A stretch of 64,000 bases of DNA from Streptomyces sp. TLI_235 (GCA_002300355.1 NSGV01000001.1:5208001-5272000), one strand, 5' to 3'. Shown: positions 24,280 through 33,269, counted from the first letter of the stretch. Program-made: numbers and translations. The notes: a model not told the origin generated them from the letters alone.

Positions 24280-25125
24280 ATGCCCGGCCACCTCGCCCTT
24301 GTCACCGATTCCACGGCCTACCTGCCCCAGGACGTCGTCGACCGCCATCGGATCGAGGTGGTCCCGCTCTCCGTCGTGGTCGGCGACGAGGTTCTCACCG
24401 AGGGCGTCGAGATCTCGCCCAAGGACGTCGCCGAGGCACTGCGCGCCAAGCGCAGAGTCACCACCTCCCGTCCCAACCCGGAGACCTTCGCCGCTGCGTA
24501 CCGCGCCGCCGCCGAGGCGGGCGCCACGGGTGTCGTGTCCGTGCACATCTCCTCCGAACTCTCGGGTACCTGCGAGGCCGCCACACTCGCCGCGGCCGGG
24601 GCGGACATCCCGGTCGAGGTGGTGGACAGCCGACTGGTCGGCATGGCCCTCGGCCACTGTGTGCTGACGGCCGCCCAGGCCGCCGAAGCCGGCCTCGGCC
24701 TGGTCGAGGCCGCCGCCGAGGCCACCCGCCGGTCCGCCCGGACCAGCGGCTTCTTCTACGTGGACACGCTGGAGCACCTGCGCCGCGGTGGCCGCATCGG
24801 CGCCGCCCGCGCCCTGCTCGGCTCGGCCCTCGCGGTCAAACCGTTGCTCCACCTCTCCGGCGGTCGGATCGAGCCACTGGAGAAGGTGCGGACTGCGTCC
24901 CGGGCGATCGCCCGGCTGGAGGAGATCGCCGTGGAACGCGCAGGCGATGCCGAGGTCGACATCGCCGTCCACCACCTCGCTGCCGAGGACCGCGCGGAGC
25001 CGCTGGCCGAGCGCCTCCGCGAGCGGGTGCCCGGGCTGCGCGACCTGTACGTGGGTGAGGTCGGCGCCGTCATCGGTGCCCACGTCGGGCCCGGCCTGCT
25101 GGCCGTCGTGGTGTCGCCCCGCTGA
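24280..25125 (+). CDS. DegV-family fatty-acid-binding protein
   Basis: 281 residues. DegV signature: LVTDSTAYLPQDVVDRH near the start, TSRPNPETFAAAYR, VSVHISSELSGTCEAA (the fatty-acid-binding SS motif), FFYVDTLEHLRRGGRIGAA and HVGPGLLAVVV end. Family members bind fatty acids and hand them to FakA kinase in other phyla; partner here unknown. TAACCT precedes the ATG by about eight bases with no ribosome binding site, so leaderless translation is likely. Confidence 0.94.
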   Translation: MPGHLALVTDSTAYLPQDVVDRHRIEVVPLSVVVGDEVLTEGVEISPKDVAEALRAKRRVTTSRPNPETFAAAYRAAAEAGATGVVSVHISSELSGTCEAATLAAAGADIPVEVVDSRLVGMALGHCVLTAAQAAEAGLGLVEAAAEATRRSARTSGFFYVDTLEHLRRGGRIGAARALLGSALAVKPLLHLSGGRIEPLEKVRTASRAIARLEEIAVERAGDAEVDIAVHHLAAEDRAEPLAERLRERVPGLRDLYVGEVGAVIGAHVGPGLLAVVVSPR

Positions 25126-25331
25126 GTGGAGCATCGCTGGGTGCCGCTCCGCCGGATGAGCGCCACCCCGGATGAGGACCGCCCGCAGATCGAGTGACGG
25201 CCCTCGCTGCCGTCCCGCCTGTGGTGCGACTCCGTCTCGCAGCGGCTCCGACCCGGCTGACGAACACGCAGCCTGGCGGGTTCCCGGATACGTCGCGGCA
25301 GTGCCCTTTTCATCCGTGTGAGGGAAGGGAG

Positions 25332-25357
25332 TTGTCCACACCCGCGAGTTATCCACA
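25332..25357 (+). promoter_or_regulatory. Pair of DnaA boxes upstream of comEA
   Basis: TTGTCCACA (25332-25340) and TTATCCACA (25349-25357) lie in direct orientation 17 bp apart start to start. The second is the exact classic DnaA box; the first matches the GC-rich Streptomyces-preferred form. They sit 53 bp before the comEA-like start in an otherwise gene-free 284-bp gap, and would place DnaA near its promoter. Confidence 0.75.
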
Positions 25358-25409
25358 GGTGGGTGACGGAGTGCGGGTGGGGGAGAAGCGGCGTTCGTAC
25401 CGTCCTCGC

Positions 25410-26540
25410 ATGAAGCACACCATCCGCGGCGCAGCACGGCGCCGAGAGACGACCGAGACGGTTCGGCGGCGGCTGGCCGCCCTGTTCTCCGCAGCGTTGG
25501 GCGGTGGCCCGTCGCGTACCACGGCCCGCACAGCTGCCCGCCCGCCCGGGGGCCCCTCGGTCGGCGGTCCGGCCGGTGAATTCACGGGCGCCTCCTCCGG
25601 TCCGCCGAACGGGCCGACGGCACCGGCCGGCTCGACCACTGTGAGCGGCATGACCGCCCCCGATGCGCCGGCCCGGGGTGCCGGGGGTGACCGGCAGCGG
25701 AACCCGAACCGGTTCATCACCCGCAGGTCCGGGCCGGATACACCCCAGGGAGCAGGGCGATCGCCCCGCCGTCGCGCGGTGCGCGACGGTCCGTCGATTC
25801 CCGCACCGGGCGCAGGGCTGCCGCCGCCGGAGACCTCCTCGCCCTTCGGTACCGCGCCCGACTCCGCCACCGTCCCGCCCGACCTCCCGAAGTCGCCCTC
25901 GGCCCGGCGGCTCGCTTTCTCCCTTCCCGCCGGGCTGATGCTCGACCGCAGAGCTGCGCTCGGCCTGGCCGCTCTGCTTCTGCTCGCCGTCGGGTACGCC
26001 GTCCAGCACTTCTGGCTGAGCCGCCCCGAACCGGTCGCCGTCCCGACGGTCAGCGGCAGCGCGCCGTCTGCCACCGGAGGCCCGCCCTCCTCCGGGGCAG
26101 CCGGGACGACGGTCTCGCCCGGCGCCCCGGCACCCACCGTGGTCGTGGACGTGGCGGGCAAGGTCCAGCACCCGGGCCTGCGCACCCTGCCGACCGGCTC
26201 CAGGGTCGCCGACGCCCTGCGTGCCGCCGGCGGCGCACTCCCCGGCACCGACACCGACGCACTCAACCTCGCCCGGGTGCTCAGCGACGGCGAACAGATC
26301 CTGGTCGGCGCCCCGCCCGGCCAGGGCGTCGGTGGCGCCACCACCGGCGGCCTCGTCAGCCTCAACCGGGCAACCGCCGAGCAGCTCGACACCCTGCCCG
26401 GCGTCGGCCCGACACTCGCCCAGCGGATTCTGCAGTACCGCCACGCACACGGCCCGTTCCACTCGGTCGACCAGCTCAGGCAGGTTCCGGGCATCGGGCA
26501 GCGCAAGTTCGACGACATCAAGGGCCTGCTGACGCTCTGA
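25410..26540 (+). CDS. comEA: ComEA-family DNA-binding protein
   Basis: 376 residues; a 165-residue Arg/Pro/Gly-rich cytoplasmic head, one transmembrane helix near 181-200 (AALGLAALLLLAVGYAVQHF), an SLBB-like domain (VVVDVAGKVQHPGLRTLPTGSRVADALRAAGG), and a C-terminal pair of helix-hairpin-helix motifs (SLNRATAEQLDTLPGVGPTLAQRI, QLRQVPGIGQRKFDDI). In competent bacteria ComEA binds incoming DNA outside the membrane. Streptomyces are not classically competent, so the role is uncertain. comEC follows 87 bp later. ATG 25410 is chosen because upstream codons contain the DnaA boxes. Confidence 0.92.
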   Translation: MKHTIRGAARRRETTETVRRRLAALFSAALGGGPSRTTARTAARPPGGPSVGGPAGEFTGASSGPPNGPTAPAGSTTVSGMTAPDAPARGAGGDRQRNPNRFITRRSGPDTPQGAGRSPRRRAVRDGPSIPAPGAGLPPPETSSPFGTAPDSATVPPDLPKSPSARRLAFSLPAGLMLDRRAALGLAALLLLAVGYAVQHFWLSRPEPVAVPTVSGSAPSATGGPPSSGAAGTTVSPGAPAPTVVVDVAGKVQHPGLRTLPTGSRVADALRAAGGALPGTDTDALNLARVLSDGEQILVGAPPGQGVGGATTGGLVSLNRATAEQLDTLPGVGPTLAQRILQYRHAHGPFHSVDQLRQVPGIGQRKFDDIKGLLTL

Positions 26541-26627
26541 CAGCAGCAGGCAGCAGCAGGCAGCTGGGCTCCGGCCTGCCTCGCTCGGCCAAGCAATGAC
26601 CGCTCAACACCGAGAAAGGTGTCTGCG

Positions 26628-29339
26628 ATGGCCGTCACCCTCGCCCCCGCAGCCGAACGGCTGGACCAGGCCAGTGCCAGGCCGGACCGGTCGGGTGCCC
26701 CGGCCGCCCCCGCCCGCCGTCCTGCCGACATGCGGCTGCTACTGCCCGCGCTCACTGCCTGGGCGGCAACCTCCGCCGTCCTCGCAGCGGAGCCCCGTCA
26801 CCACCCGCCGCTCGCCGTCGCCGCGGTGCTCACCGCCGGAGCAGCCCTGCTCCTGCTCCGACGGCGGGCAGCGGCCGGGAGGCGCCGAATCGCCCCGCTG
26901 ACCGCTGCCGTACTGCTCACCTCGGCGGCGGCCACGCTGACCACCGTCCTGCACACCGCCGACCTCCACCGAGGCCCGATCCCGGACCTCGTCCGACCGG
27001 CCCTCACCGTGCAGGCCGCTTCTCCGTCGGCCACGGGCGCGGCCGCGCCCGTGGCCCCGATGCTGCCGGCATCGACGGCCACAGCCCCGTCGACGGGTCC
27101 CGGGCCACCGACCACCATCACTCCGACCGACCCATCCCCCGAGGCCCTTCCCGCCTCGCAGGTCGAACTGTCCGTGGATCTCACCGTCGCCGGCGACCCG
27201 ACCTCCCGCACCGGACGAGTCCACGGCACCGTGCCCGGGCAGGCCATGCTGACCTTCGACGCCGTGGTGAACCGCGTGCGCTTTCCCTCCGACCCCGACC
27301 GACCGGCCGTCACCGTGCACACCCCCGTCACGGCCCTCGTCCGCGCCCAGGACATCACCGCCTGGCGCGGGCTCGTGCCCTCGGCCAGGGTCACCGCAGA
27401 CGTCCGCCCCTCCGCCCCGGGCGAGCGCGACCACGACTCGGCGGCGCGTCTGGTCGTCCTCGGCCCACCACACGTGCTCGCTGCAGCCGACCGGTCACAG
27501 CAGATCGCGGCACGGCTCCGCGCCGGCCTTCGCGATGCCGCCGACCACCTGCCGGCGGACAGCCGAGGCCTCCTCCCCGGCCTGGTTGTCGGCGACACCT
27601 CCCGGCTCCCCGACGACCTGCGCGACGCCTTCCGGGCCACCGACCTCGGACATCTCACCGCCGTGAGCGGAGGCAACCTCGCCGTCCTCATTGCCGTCCT
27701 GCTCGGAGCGGCGCGCCAGGACGGTGACGACGGCCGCCGCCGCGGTGGGCTGGCCGGCCTGCTCGGCCTGTCCGTCCGGACGACAGCCCTCGTCGGCACC
27801 GGACTGACCCTCGCCTTCATCACCGTCTGCCGTCCCGAGCCGAGCGTTCTCAGGGCGGCCGCCACCGGCCTCCTCGGCCTGCTCGCCCTCGCCACCGGCC
27901 GTCCCCGCCAAGGCGTTCCCGCCCTCGCCGGGGCCGTTCTGCTCCTCGTCCTCCTCGACCCCTACCTGGCCCGCTCCTACGGCTTCCTGCTCTCCACGCT
28001 CGCCACTGCCGGGCTGCTCACCCTCGGACCGCGCTGGGCCGACGCACTGCGCCGCCGAGGCTGGCCGTCACCGCTGGCCACCGCACTCGCCGCCACGGCG
28101 GCCGCCCAGGCCTGCTGCGCCCCCGTCACCATCCTGCTCGCGCCACGAGTCAGCCTGGTGGCCGTGCCCTGCAACCTGCTCGCCGAGGCGGCCGTCGCCC
28201 CTGCCACCCTGCTCGGCTTCGCGGCACTCGCGGTGGCACCGCTCGCTCCCACAGCCGCTCGACTTCTGGCCGACCTCGCCGCCCTGCCCACGGGGTGGCT
28301 GGCGGCCGTCGCCCGGCACGGTGCCGCCCTGCCCGGCGCCCTGCTGGACTGGCCCGCGGGACCGGCCGGAGCGGCACTGCTCGCCGTCACCACCCTGGCC
28401 CTGAGCCTGGCCGTGCCCCCACTGCTGGCGGCCCACCGAGCCGCCCATCGCTGGGCCCGGGTCGTCACGGCAGTTGCTGCCGTCATGGCGCTTGCCGCGG
28501 TACTCCTGCGCCCGCCCGCTCTCACGCGAATCGCCACCGGCTGGCCGCCGCCAGGTTGGCGGCTGGCTCTCTGCGACGTCGGGCAGGGAGACATGGCCGT
28601 CCTTCCGCTCGCCGCCGACACCGCTGTCGTCGTGGACACAGGGCCGGACCCCGCTACCGCCGACGCCTGCCTCCGCGAGCTGGGAATCACCCGGATCCCC
28701 CTACTGATCCTCAGTCACTTCCACGCCGACCACGTCGAAGGTCTGCCCGGGGTCCTGCGTGGACGTGCCGTCGCGGCGCTCCAGGTGACACTGCTCGGCT
28801 CACCACCTGGTGAACAGAACCGGGTCCTGCGGTGGGCATCGGCGGCCGGCGTCCCCGTCCAGCAGGCACGCCGAGGCGAACACCGCACCGCGGGGCCCCA
28901 GCTCGCCTGGGACGTCCTGTGGCCAGGCGACTCACTCGGACCGGCCACCCCCGGTGCCAACAACGCCAGTGTCGCCCTGCTCGCCACGGTGGGCCCGCCC
29001 GGCGACCAGCTCCGGGTCGCGCTGCTGGGCGACCTCGAACCACCTGCGCAGGAGGCCCTGTTGCAACGCGGTCCGCCGGGCCGGGCGGACGTCCTCAAGG
29101 TGGCCCACCACGGCTCGGCCAACCAGGACTGGGATCTCACCGGCGCGCTGCACCCGAGGCTCGCCCTGATCTCCTGCGGCCGGGACAACCCCTACGGACA
29201 CCCTGCCCCGCGCACCGTGGACCGGCTGACCGCACTCGGCGCCACCGTGCTTCGTACCGATCGCGCCGGCGACATCGCCGTCCTCGGCGGCCACCGCCAC
29301 CTCAAGGTGGCCACCCACCCACACAACCACCGGAGCTGA
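26628..29339 (+). CDS. comEC: ComEC/Rec2-family channel with metallo-beta-lactamase domain
   Basis: 903 residues from ATG 26628 (GAGAAAGG eight bases upstream). Order: N-terminal hydrophobic segments and an extracytoplasmic OB-like region (about 90-300), Competence domain with about eight helices (GLLPGLVVGDTSRLPDDLRDAFRATDLGHLTAVSGGNLAVL opening), then a C-terminal MBL domain (about 640-890) with ALCDVGQGDMAVLPLAADT and SHFHADHVEGLPG zinc motif near 695, then KVAHHGSANQDWD. In transformation ComEC carries one DNA strand inward, with the MBL domain as the possible nuclease. Intact and full length here. Confidence 0.93.
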   Translation: MAVTLAPAAERLDQASARPDRSGAPAAPARRPADMRLLLPALTAWAATSAVLAAEPRHHPPLAVAAVLTAGAALLLLRRRAAAGRRRIAPLTAAVLLTSAAATLTTVLHTADLHRGPIPDLVRPALTVQAASPSATGAAAPVAPMLPASTATAPSTGPGPPTTITPTDPSPEALPASQVELSVDLTVAGDPTSRTGRVHGTVPGQAMLTFDAVVNRVRFPSDPDRPAVTVHTPVTALVRAQDITAWRGLVPSARVTADVRPSAPGERDHDSAARLVVLGPPHVLAAADRSQQIAARLRAGLRDAADHLPADSRGLLPGLVVGDTSRLPDDLRDAFRATDLGHLTAVSGGNLAVLIAVLLGAARQDGDDGRRRGGLAGLLGLSVRTTALVGTGLTLAFITVCRPEPSVLRAAATGLLGLLALATGRPRQGVPALAGAVLLLVLLDPYLARSYGFLLSTLATAGLLTLGPRWADALRRRGWPSPLATALAATAAAQACCAPVTILLAPRVSLVAVPCNLLAEAAVAPATLLGFAALAVAPLAPTAARLLADLAALPTGWLAAVARHGAALPGALLDWPAGPAGAALLAVTTLALSLAVPPLLAAHRAAHRWARVVTAVAAVMALAAVLLRPPALTRIATGWPPPGWRLALCDVGQGDMAVLPLAADTAVVVDTGPDPATADACLRELGITRIPLLILSHFHADHVEGLPGVLRGRAVAALQVTLLGSPPGEQNRVLRWASAAGVPVQQARRGEHRTAGPQLAWDVLWPGDSLGPATPGANNASVALLATVGPPGDQLRVALLGDLEPPAQEALLQRGPPGRADVLKVAHHGSANQDWDLTGALHPRLALISCGRDNPYGHPAPRTVDRLTALGATVLRTDRAGDIAVLGGHRHLKVATHPHNHRS

Positions 29340-29486
29340 CCAGCGATGCCCGACCACCCCGCCTCCACGATCCGCAGGCTCTCCGACTGCGGACACGGCG
29401 CGCCATGCGTACCCGCCAGTTCAACCACCGGTCGCCTGCCGCCCGGCCCTGGTCGGCTCACACCCCGCCCGCCGCCGAACCGGCCG

Positions 29487-30365
29487 TCACCTGACCTCGT
29501 CGTGCTGCGTGGCCGTGCCGCCGGTACCAGCGCCGAAGCGCTCCGTCCCGACCACCCGGAGCAGCTCCAGGCAACCGGCTGCGGTGGTGCCGGGGGCCGG
29601 AGTGAACAGCAGCAGCCGCTGGTCCTCGGTCGGCGTCAGCAGCGCCTCGCAGTCCAGGCTGATCGGGCCTATCACCGGATGCACCACGCACATCCGGCTG
29701 GTGCGGCGCACGGCCACCTCGTGCAGCTCCCACAGCTGGGCGAACTCCTCACTTGCTGCGGCGATCCGGGCCACCAACGCCTCGGCCGTGGCGTCCCGCG
29801 ACCGCCGGGCGACTGCGGCGCGCAGGTCGGCCACGTGCACCCGGCTCCAGTGGTCGCGCTCGTCCTCCGGGTAGGCCCGGCGCACCGTCGGATCGGTGAA
29901 CCAGCGCCAGACCACGTTCCGCTCTTCCTCGCGCAGCGAGCAGACACTGCCGAACAGCGCGGTGGCCATGGCGTTCTGGGCGAGCAGATCGCCGAGGTCG
30001 CTGACGATCTGAGCCGGCGTCTCCTTCAACTGGTCCAGCAAGTGAAGCAGCGCCGGGCGGATGTGCTCCCCGGCCTGCCGCCCGGCCGGCGGCCGGTGAC
30101 CGGCCAGCAGGTGGAGATGGTCGCGCTCGTCCTCCGAGAGCCGCAGCGCGCGGGCGAGTGCGGTGAGCATCTGGACGGACGGTTGCGGGCCGCGCGCCTG
30201 CTCCAGCCGCGTGTAGTAGTCGGCAGACATTCCGGCGAGCTGCACGACCTCCTCGCGGCGCAGACCTGGGGTTCGGCGGCGCGATCCGGCCGGCAGCCCG
30301 ACATCATGCGGGCTCAGTCGCTCACGGGAACGACGGAGGAAATCGGCGAGCTCACGACGGTCCAT
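29487..30365 (-). CDS. XRE-family regulator with MmyB-type domain (second copy)
   Basis: 292 residues beginning MDRRELADFLRRSRERLSP. HTH head contains LPAGSRRRTPGLRREEVVQLAGMSADYYTRLEQARGP; MmyB-like domain follows (DLLAQNAMATALFG ... GPISLDCEALLTPTEDQRLLLFTPAPG). It aligns with the regulator at 10992-11948, so the two are paralogues. Upstream in-frame ATGs at 30371, 30380 and 30383 are alternatives; the short distance to the motif at 30397 suggests a leaderless or short-leader mRNA. No divergent exporter or dehydrogenase accompanies it. Confidence 0.88.
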   Translation of the reverse strand: MDRRELADFLRRSRERLSPHDVGLPAGSRRRTPGLRREEVVQLAGMSADYYTRLEQARGPQPSVQMLTALARALRLSEDERDHLHLLAGHRPPAGRQAGEHIRPALLHLLDQLKETPAQIVSDLGDLLAQNAMATALFGSVCSLREEERNVVWRWFTDPTVRRAYPEDERDHWSRVHVADLRAAVARRSRDATAEALVARIAAASEEFAQLWELHEVAVRRTSRMCVVHPVIGPISLDCEALLTPTEDQRLLLFTPAPGTTAAGCLELLRVVGTERFGAGTGGTATQHDEVR

Positions 30366-30396
30366 CTCCATGATCCCCATCATGCGGCGCCCGGTC

Positions 30397-30425
30397 GGTG
30401 GTAACCAGGGTCTGCCGGTACCACC
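30397..30425. promoter_or_regulatory. Inverted-repeat operator upstream of second MmyB-type regulator
   Basis: GGTGGTAACC and GGTACCACC face each other around AGGGTCTGCC. On the minus strand the blocks read GGTACC, CAGACCC, TTACCACC, the same order as at 11994-12028. Position just upstream of the gene suggests autoregulation. Confidence 0.6.
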
Positions 30426-30603
30426 CATGCCGACCGGACACCAACCGGACACCCGCACCGCACACCGCACCCGACACGCGCACCCGCACCGTCAGGCGGA
30501 GGCACCCATCTCAGCGGGCACGTCCCCGGCCCCGCGAGGCTCGGCCCGGTGCATTACGACCTCAGGCGTCGAACGCGGCGGCCCGCCGTGCCACCGCGCC
30601 GGC

Positions 30604-30864
30604 TCAGTCCTCCTCGCGCCAGCCATTCTGGGCACCGGCGACGGCGTCGAGTTCGGTGAGGAGGGCGGGCGTCCAGCCGTCTTCGGGTGCTTCCAGCACC
30701 AGCAGCCACTGGGCGTCCTCGGCATCGTCCTCACCGGCGAGCGCGTCCCGGACGAGCTCCGGATCTTCCAGGTCGGGGAAACGGGCGGCGAAGTCCTCCA
30801 GGGCATCCTCGGCGGCATCGCGGTCGGGCAGGACGAGCAGTTGGCGGGCGTGGTTCTCGATCAC
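30604..30864 (-). CDS. Small acidic conserved protein
   Basis: 86 residues from GTG 30864, reading through RQLLVLPDRDAAEDALEDFA, ELVRDALAGEDDAEDAQWLL and ending GWREED. Strongly acidic, alternating strands and helices, no membrane segment. The divergent holA starts 74 bp away. I recognise it as a Streptomyces-type conserved hypothetical but not its function. Confidence 0.72.
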   Translation of the reverse strand: MIENHARQLLVLPDRDAAEDALEDFAARFPDLEDPELVRDALAGEDDAEDAQWLLVLEAPEDGWTPALLTELDAVAGAQNGWREED

Positions 30865-30937
30865 CGGACCATTCTGCAATTGCCATCGGCGGCGGACGGT
30901 CCGGGGGTGTCGTCGCCCCGTGCGATCCTGGTACGCG

Positions 30938-31933
30938 ATGGCCAGGAAGAGTGCACCCGACGACCTGCTCGCCCCGCTGACCCTCGCGGTCGGCCAGGAG
31001 GAGCTGCTGCTCGACCGCGCAGTGGCCGAGGTGGTGGCCGCAGCCAAGGCGGCCGACCCCGACACCGACGTCCGGGACCTCGCGCCGGGCGCCCTGCAGC
31101 CGGGCAGCCTCGCCGAGCTGACCACGCCCTCGCTCTTCGCCGAGCGCAAGGTGATCGTCGTCAGGGCCGCCCAGGATCTCTCCGCCGACTCGGTGAAGGA
31201 GGTCAAGGCGTACCTCGACTCGCCCGTCGAAGAGGTGATCATGATCCTCGTCCACGCGGGCGGTGTGAAGGGCAAGGGCCTGCTGGACGCCGCGAAGAAG
31301 GCCGGCGCCCGCGAGGTGCAGTGCGCCAAGCTGACCAAGAGCGGCGACAAACTCGCCTTTGTCCGCAACGAGTTCCGGCAGCTGGGCCGGTCGGCGGGCC
31401 AGGAGGCCTGCCAGGCCCTGCTGGACGCGCTCGGCAGCGACCTGCGCGAGCTGGCCGCCGCCTGCAGCCAGCTCACGGCCGACGTCGAGGGCACCATCGA
31501 CGAGGCGGCCGTCGCCCGCTACTACAGCGGCCGCGCCGAGGCCACCGGCTTCGAGGTTGCCGACCTCGCGGTCACCGGCCGCGCGGCGGAGGCACTGGAG
31601 CGGCTGCGCTGGGCGCTGGCCGTGGGTCAGCCGCCCACCGGCATCACCTACGCGCTGGCCTCCGGAGTCCGGAGCATCGGCCGGCTGGCCACGGCCGGCC
31701 GGAACATGCGCCCCGCCGACCTCGCCCGCGAGCTCGGCATGCCGCCGTGGAAAGTCGATCGGGTCCGCCAGCAGATGCGTGGCTGGACGGGCGACGGCGT
31801 GGCCGCCGCCCTGACCGCCGTCGCCGAGGCGGACGCCGCCGTCAAGGGCGGGTCGGACGATCCGGCGTACGCCCTGGAGCGCGCGGTGGTCGCCGTCGCC
31901 CGCGCGGCCCGCTCCGGCGCCCGCCCGTACTGA
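30938..31933 (+). CDS. holA: DNA polymerase III delta subunit
   Basis: 331 residues. Clamp-loader delta fold: N-terminal AAA+-like domain (LAPLTLAVGQEELLLDRAVAEVV; TTPSLFAERKVIVVRAAQDL; VEEVIMILVHAGGVKGKGLLDA), middle helical lid (LRELAAACSQLTADV ... EVADLAVTGRAAEALERLRW), and C-terminal collar (LARELGMPPWKVDRVRQQMRGW). Opens the beta clamp during loading. Lies after comEC, as in many actinobacteria and firmicutes. Confidence 0.95.
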   Translation: MARKSAPDDLLAPLTLAVGQEELLLDRAVAEVVAAAKAADPDTDVRDLAPGALQPGSLAELTTPSLFAERKVIVVRAAQDLSADSVKEVKAYLDSPVEEVIMILVHAGGVKGKGLLDAAKKAGAREVQCAKLTKSGDKLAFVRNEFRQLGRSAGQEACQALLDALGSDLRELAAACSQLTADVEGTIDEAAVARYYSGRAEATGFEVADLAVTGRAAEALERLRWALAVGQPPTGITYALASGVRSIGRLATAGRNMRPADLARELGMPPWKVDRVRQQMRGWTGDGVAAALTAVAEADAAVKGGSDDPAYALERAVVAVARAARSGARPY

Positions 31934-32033
31934 CGCACAGCGCGTACAACACCCACGCCTACTGGACGGCGCGGCGGCCCCGCAGCACAACCGCCCGCCG
32001 CAGCCAGGCCGTGCCCGTCGCAGCCGTCAGGGC

Positions 32034-32858
32034 TCAGCCGCTGAGTGCCCGCAGCAGCGCCCGGCTGTCGACCACGAGTGCCTGCCGGATCTGCTCCCGG
32101 TCGGGTGCCGTCGTCTTGCCCTCCTGGAACGAGCCCGACCAGCTCAGGTAGTACGTCAGCCCGCGGTCGCGCACGTACAGCACGTGGGTGATGTAGTGCC
32201 AGCTGGAGTCCGAACTGTTCGGGTCGTCCAGGTAACCGAGATAGGCGTCCTGTCCGAGGTCGGGCACCGAGGTGATCTGGTACTTCCGCTGCTGCAGTCC
32301 GGACCGCTGCGCCTCGAACTCGGGCTCGGGGTCGACCGCCTTGTGCAGCTGCGCCTCGACGTACAGCGAGATGTAGTCGGTGTCCGCCCCGGTCTTCTTC
32401 AGGTACTGGCTGCAGTACATGTCGTCGAGAGCCGGGTGCCGGGTGGCGTAGTGGTACGGCTTGCCGTACTGCGAGGGGTAGAGCTGCTCGAAGGAGCTCA
32501 GCTTGGTCGTGGTGCAGATGTCGCTGACCGAGTGGTACGGGCCAGCGCCCGGGGCCTGACGTCCGGTGGCCACCAGCTTGGGCACGGTGAGCACGGCCGC
32601 GGCCCACACGGCGGACGCCACCAGGACACCGCCGATGCCCCACAGCAGTCCGCGCCGCGTGCCGCGTCCGCCCGGGTTCCCGGAACCGGGAGCGCCACCG
32701 CGGGGCGCGCCACCGCCGGGAGACGCCACACCCGGGCGGGCCATGCCGCTGACACCGGCCGCACCGCCGAGCCCGTAGGGACCGGGGCCGGCCGCGTACG
32801 TGCCGGGACCGGTGGCGTGGGGGACCCCGGCGTGCGGTGGCGGCGGTGGTGTCGACAT
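32034..32858 (-). CDS. Membrane-anchored protein with Pro/Gly-rich head
   Basis: 274 residues from ATG 32858 (MSTPPPPPHAGVPHATG). Residues 1-68 are Pro/Gly/Ala-rich, a single helix lies near 70-92 (LLWGIGGVLVASAVWAAAVLTV), and the external part contains two Cys (SDICTTTKLSS and DMYCSQYLKK) and beta-rich sequence (YISLYVEAQLHK, ITHVLYVRDRGLTYYLSWSGS). Possible lipid/protein-binding exported domain, function unknown. An alternative start at 32903 would add 15 residues. Confidence 0.78.
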   Translation of the reverse strand: MSTPPPPPHAGVPHATGPGTYAAGPGPYGLGGAAGVSGMARPGVASPGGGAPRGGAPGSGNPGGRGTRRGLLWGIGGVLVASAVWAAAVLTVPKLVATGRQAPGAGPYHSVSDICTTTKLSSFEQLYPSQYGKPYHYATRHPALDDMYCSQYLKKTGADTDYISLYVEAQLHKAVDPEPEFEAQRSGLQQRKYQITSVPDLGQDAYLGYLDDPNSSDSSWHYITHVLYVRDRGLTYYLSWSGSFQEGKTTAPDREQIRQALVVDSRALLRALSG

Positions 32859-33024
32859 CGGAGCCCCCAGTGGCCGTCCGGCGAAGTGGTAGGACCGAAC
32901 CATACCGGCCAACCGATCGTGACAGAGAGTCGCGAACCGGATGCGTAAGGTGTCGGGGGTGGCCGTGTCGGAGCAGCTCCGGCCGGCAGTGGCCGGCAGC
33001 GGCCGGCTCTGGCCGAAAATGCGG

Positions 33025-33056
33025 ACTGCCCGTCCGGTGGAGACCGGACGGGCAGT
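33025..33056. terminator. Perfect hairpin left of attL
   Basis: ACTGCCCGTCCGGT (33025-33038) pairs perfectly with ACCGGACGGGCAGT (33043-33056). It lies on the chromosomal side of the left att repeat. A near-identical hairpin occurs inside the right end of the element (46539-46570). Either a terminator of the rpsT-side transcript before integration, or a remnant of an older att region. Confidence 0.7.
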
Positions 33057-33094
33057 CGGTGAGGTTCCGGTGGACCGGCTCCTCGGTGAAGCTT

Positions 33095-33131
33095 GGTGTA
33101 CCGCACCCGCGTGGCGAACGCAGGCCGCGTG
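33095..33131 (+). repeat. attL core direct repeat (37 bp)
   Basis: Begins GGTGTACCGCACCCGC and ends GGCCGCGTG; identical to 46610-46646. Left flank is chromosomal, right flank is element DNA. It does not fall in a tRNA gene; the original target is the intergenic region downstream of rpsT. Confidence 0.92.
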
Positions 33132-33235
33132 TGTTCGATGCTCCTGACTGACCAGCAGAAACAGCCACAAAGGCCGGTTGACCTGGGGAAACGCAATCCC
33201 GCGTTATCCCGCAAGATCCCGGCATGTCTGCCTCT

Positions 33236-33261
33236 CATGTGTACTGAATGTGTACTGCGAG
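33236..33261 (+). promoter_or_regulatory. Candidate integrase arm site, left arm
   Basis: CATGTGTACTGAATGTGTAC followed by TGCGAG contains two ATGTGTACTG units 12 bp apart. The right arm has the matching CATGTGTACAAAATGCGTAC at 46521-46540 in the same orientation. Sites of this form flanking the core on both sides are expected for a tyrosine integrase or its excisionase. Confidence 0.55.
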
Positions 33262-33269
33262 AGAGGACA

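Noticed and set aside
18367..25437. Open frame of 2356 codons on the minus strand
   Set aside because: It covers leuS, degV and other well-identified genes antisense. High GC depletes stops in the opposite frame; its translation is Gly/Arg/His-rich with no domain.
26619..26627. Upstream GTG start for comEC
   Set aside because: It falls inside the likely ribosome binding region of ATG 26628.
33095..33131. att core as part of a tRNA gene
   Set aside because: No cloverleaf can be drawn around the repeat on either side; no anticodon or T-loop sequence is visible.
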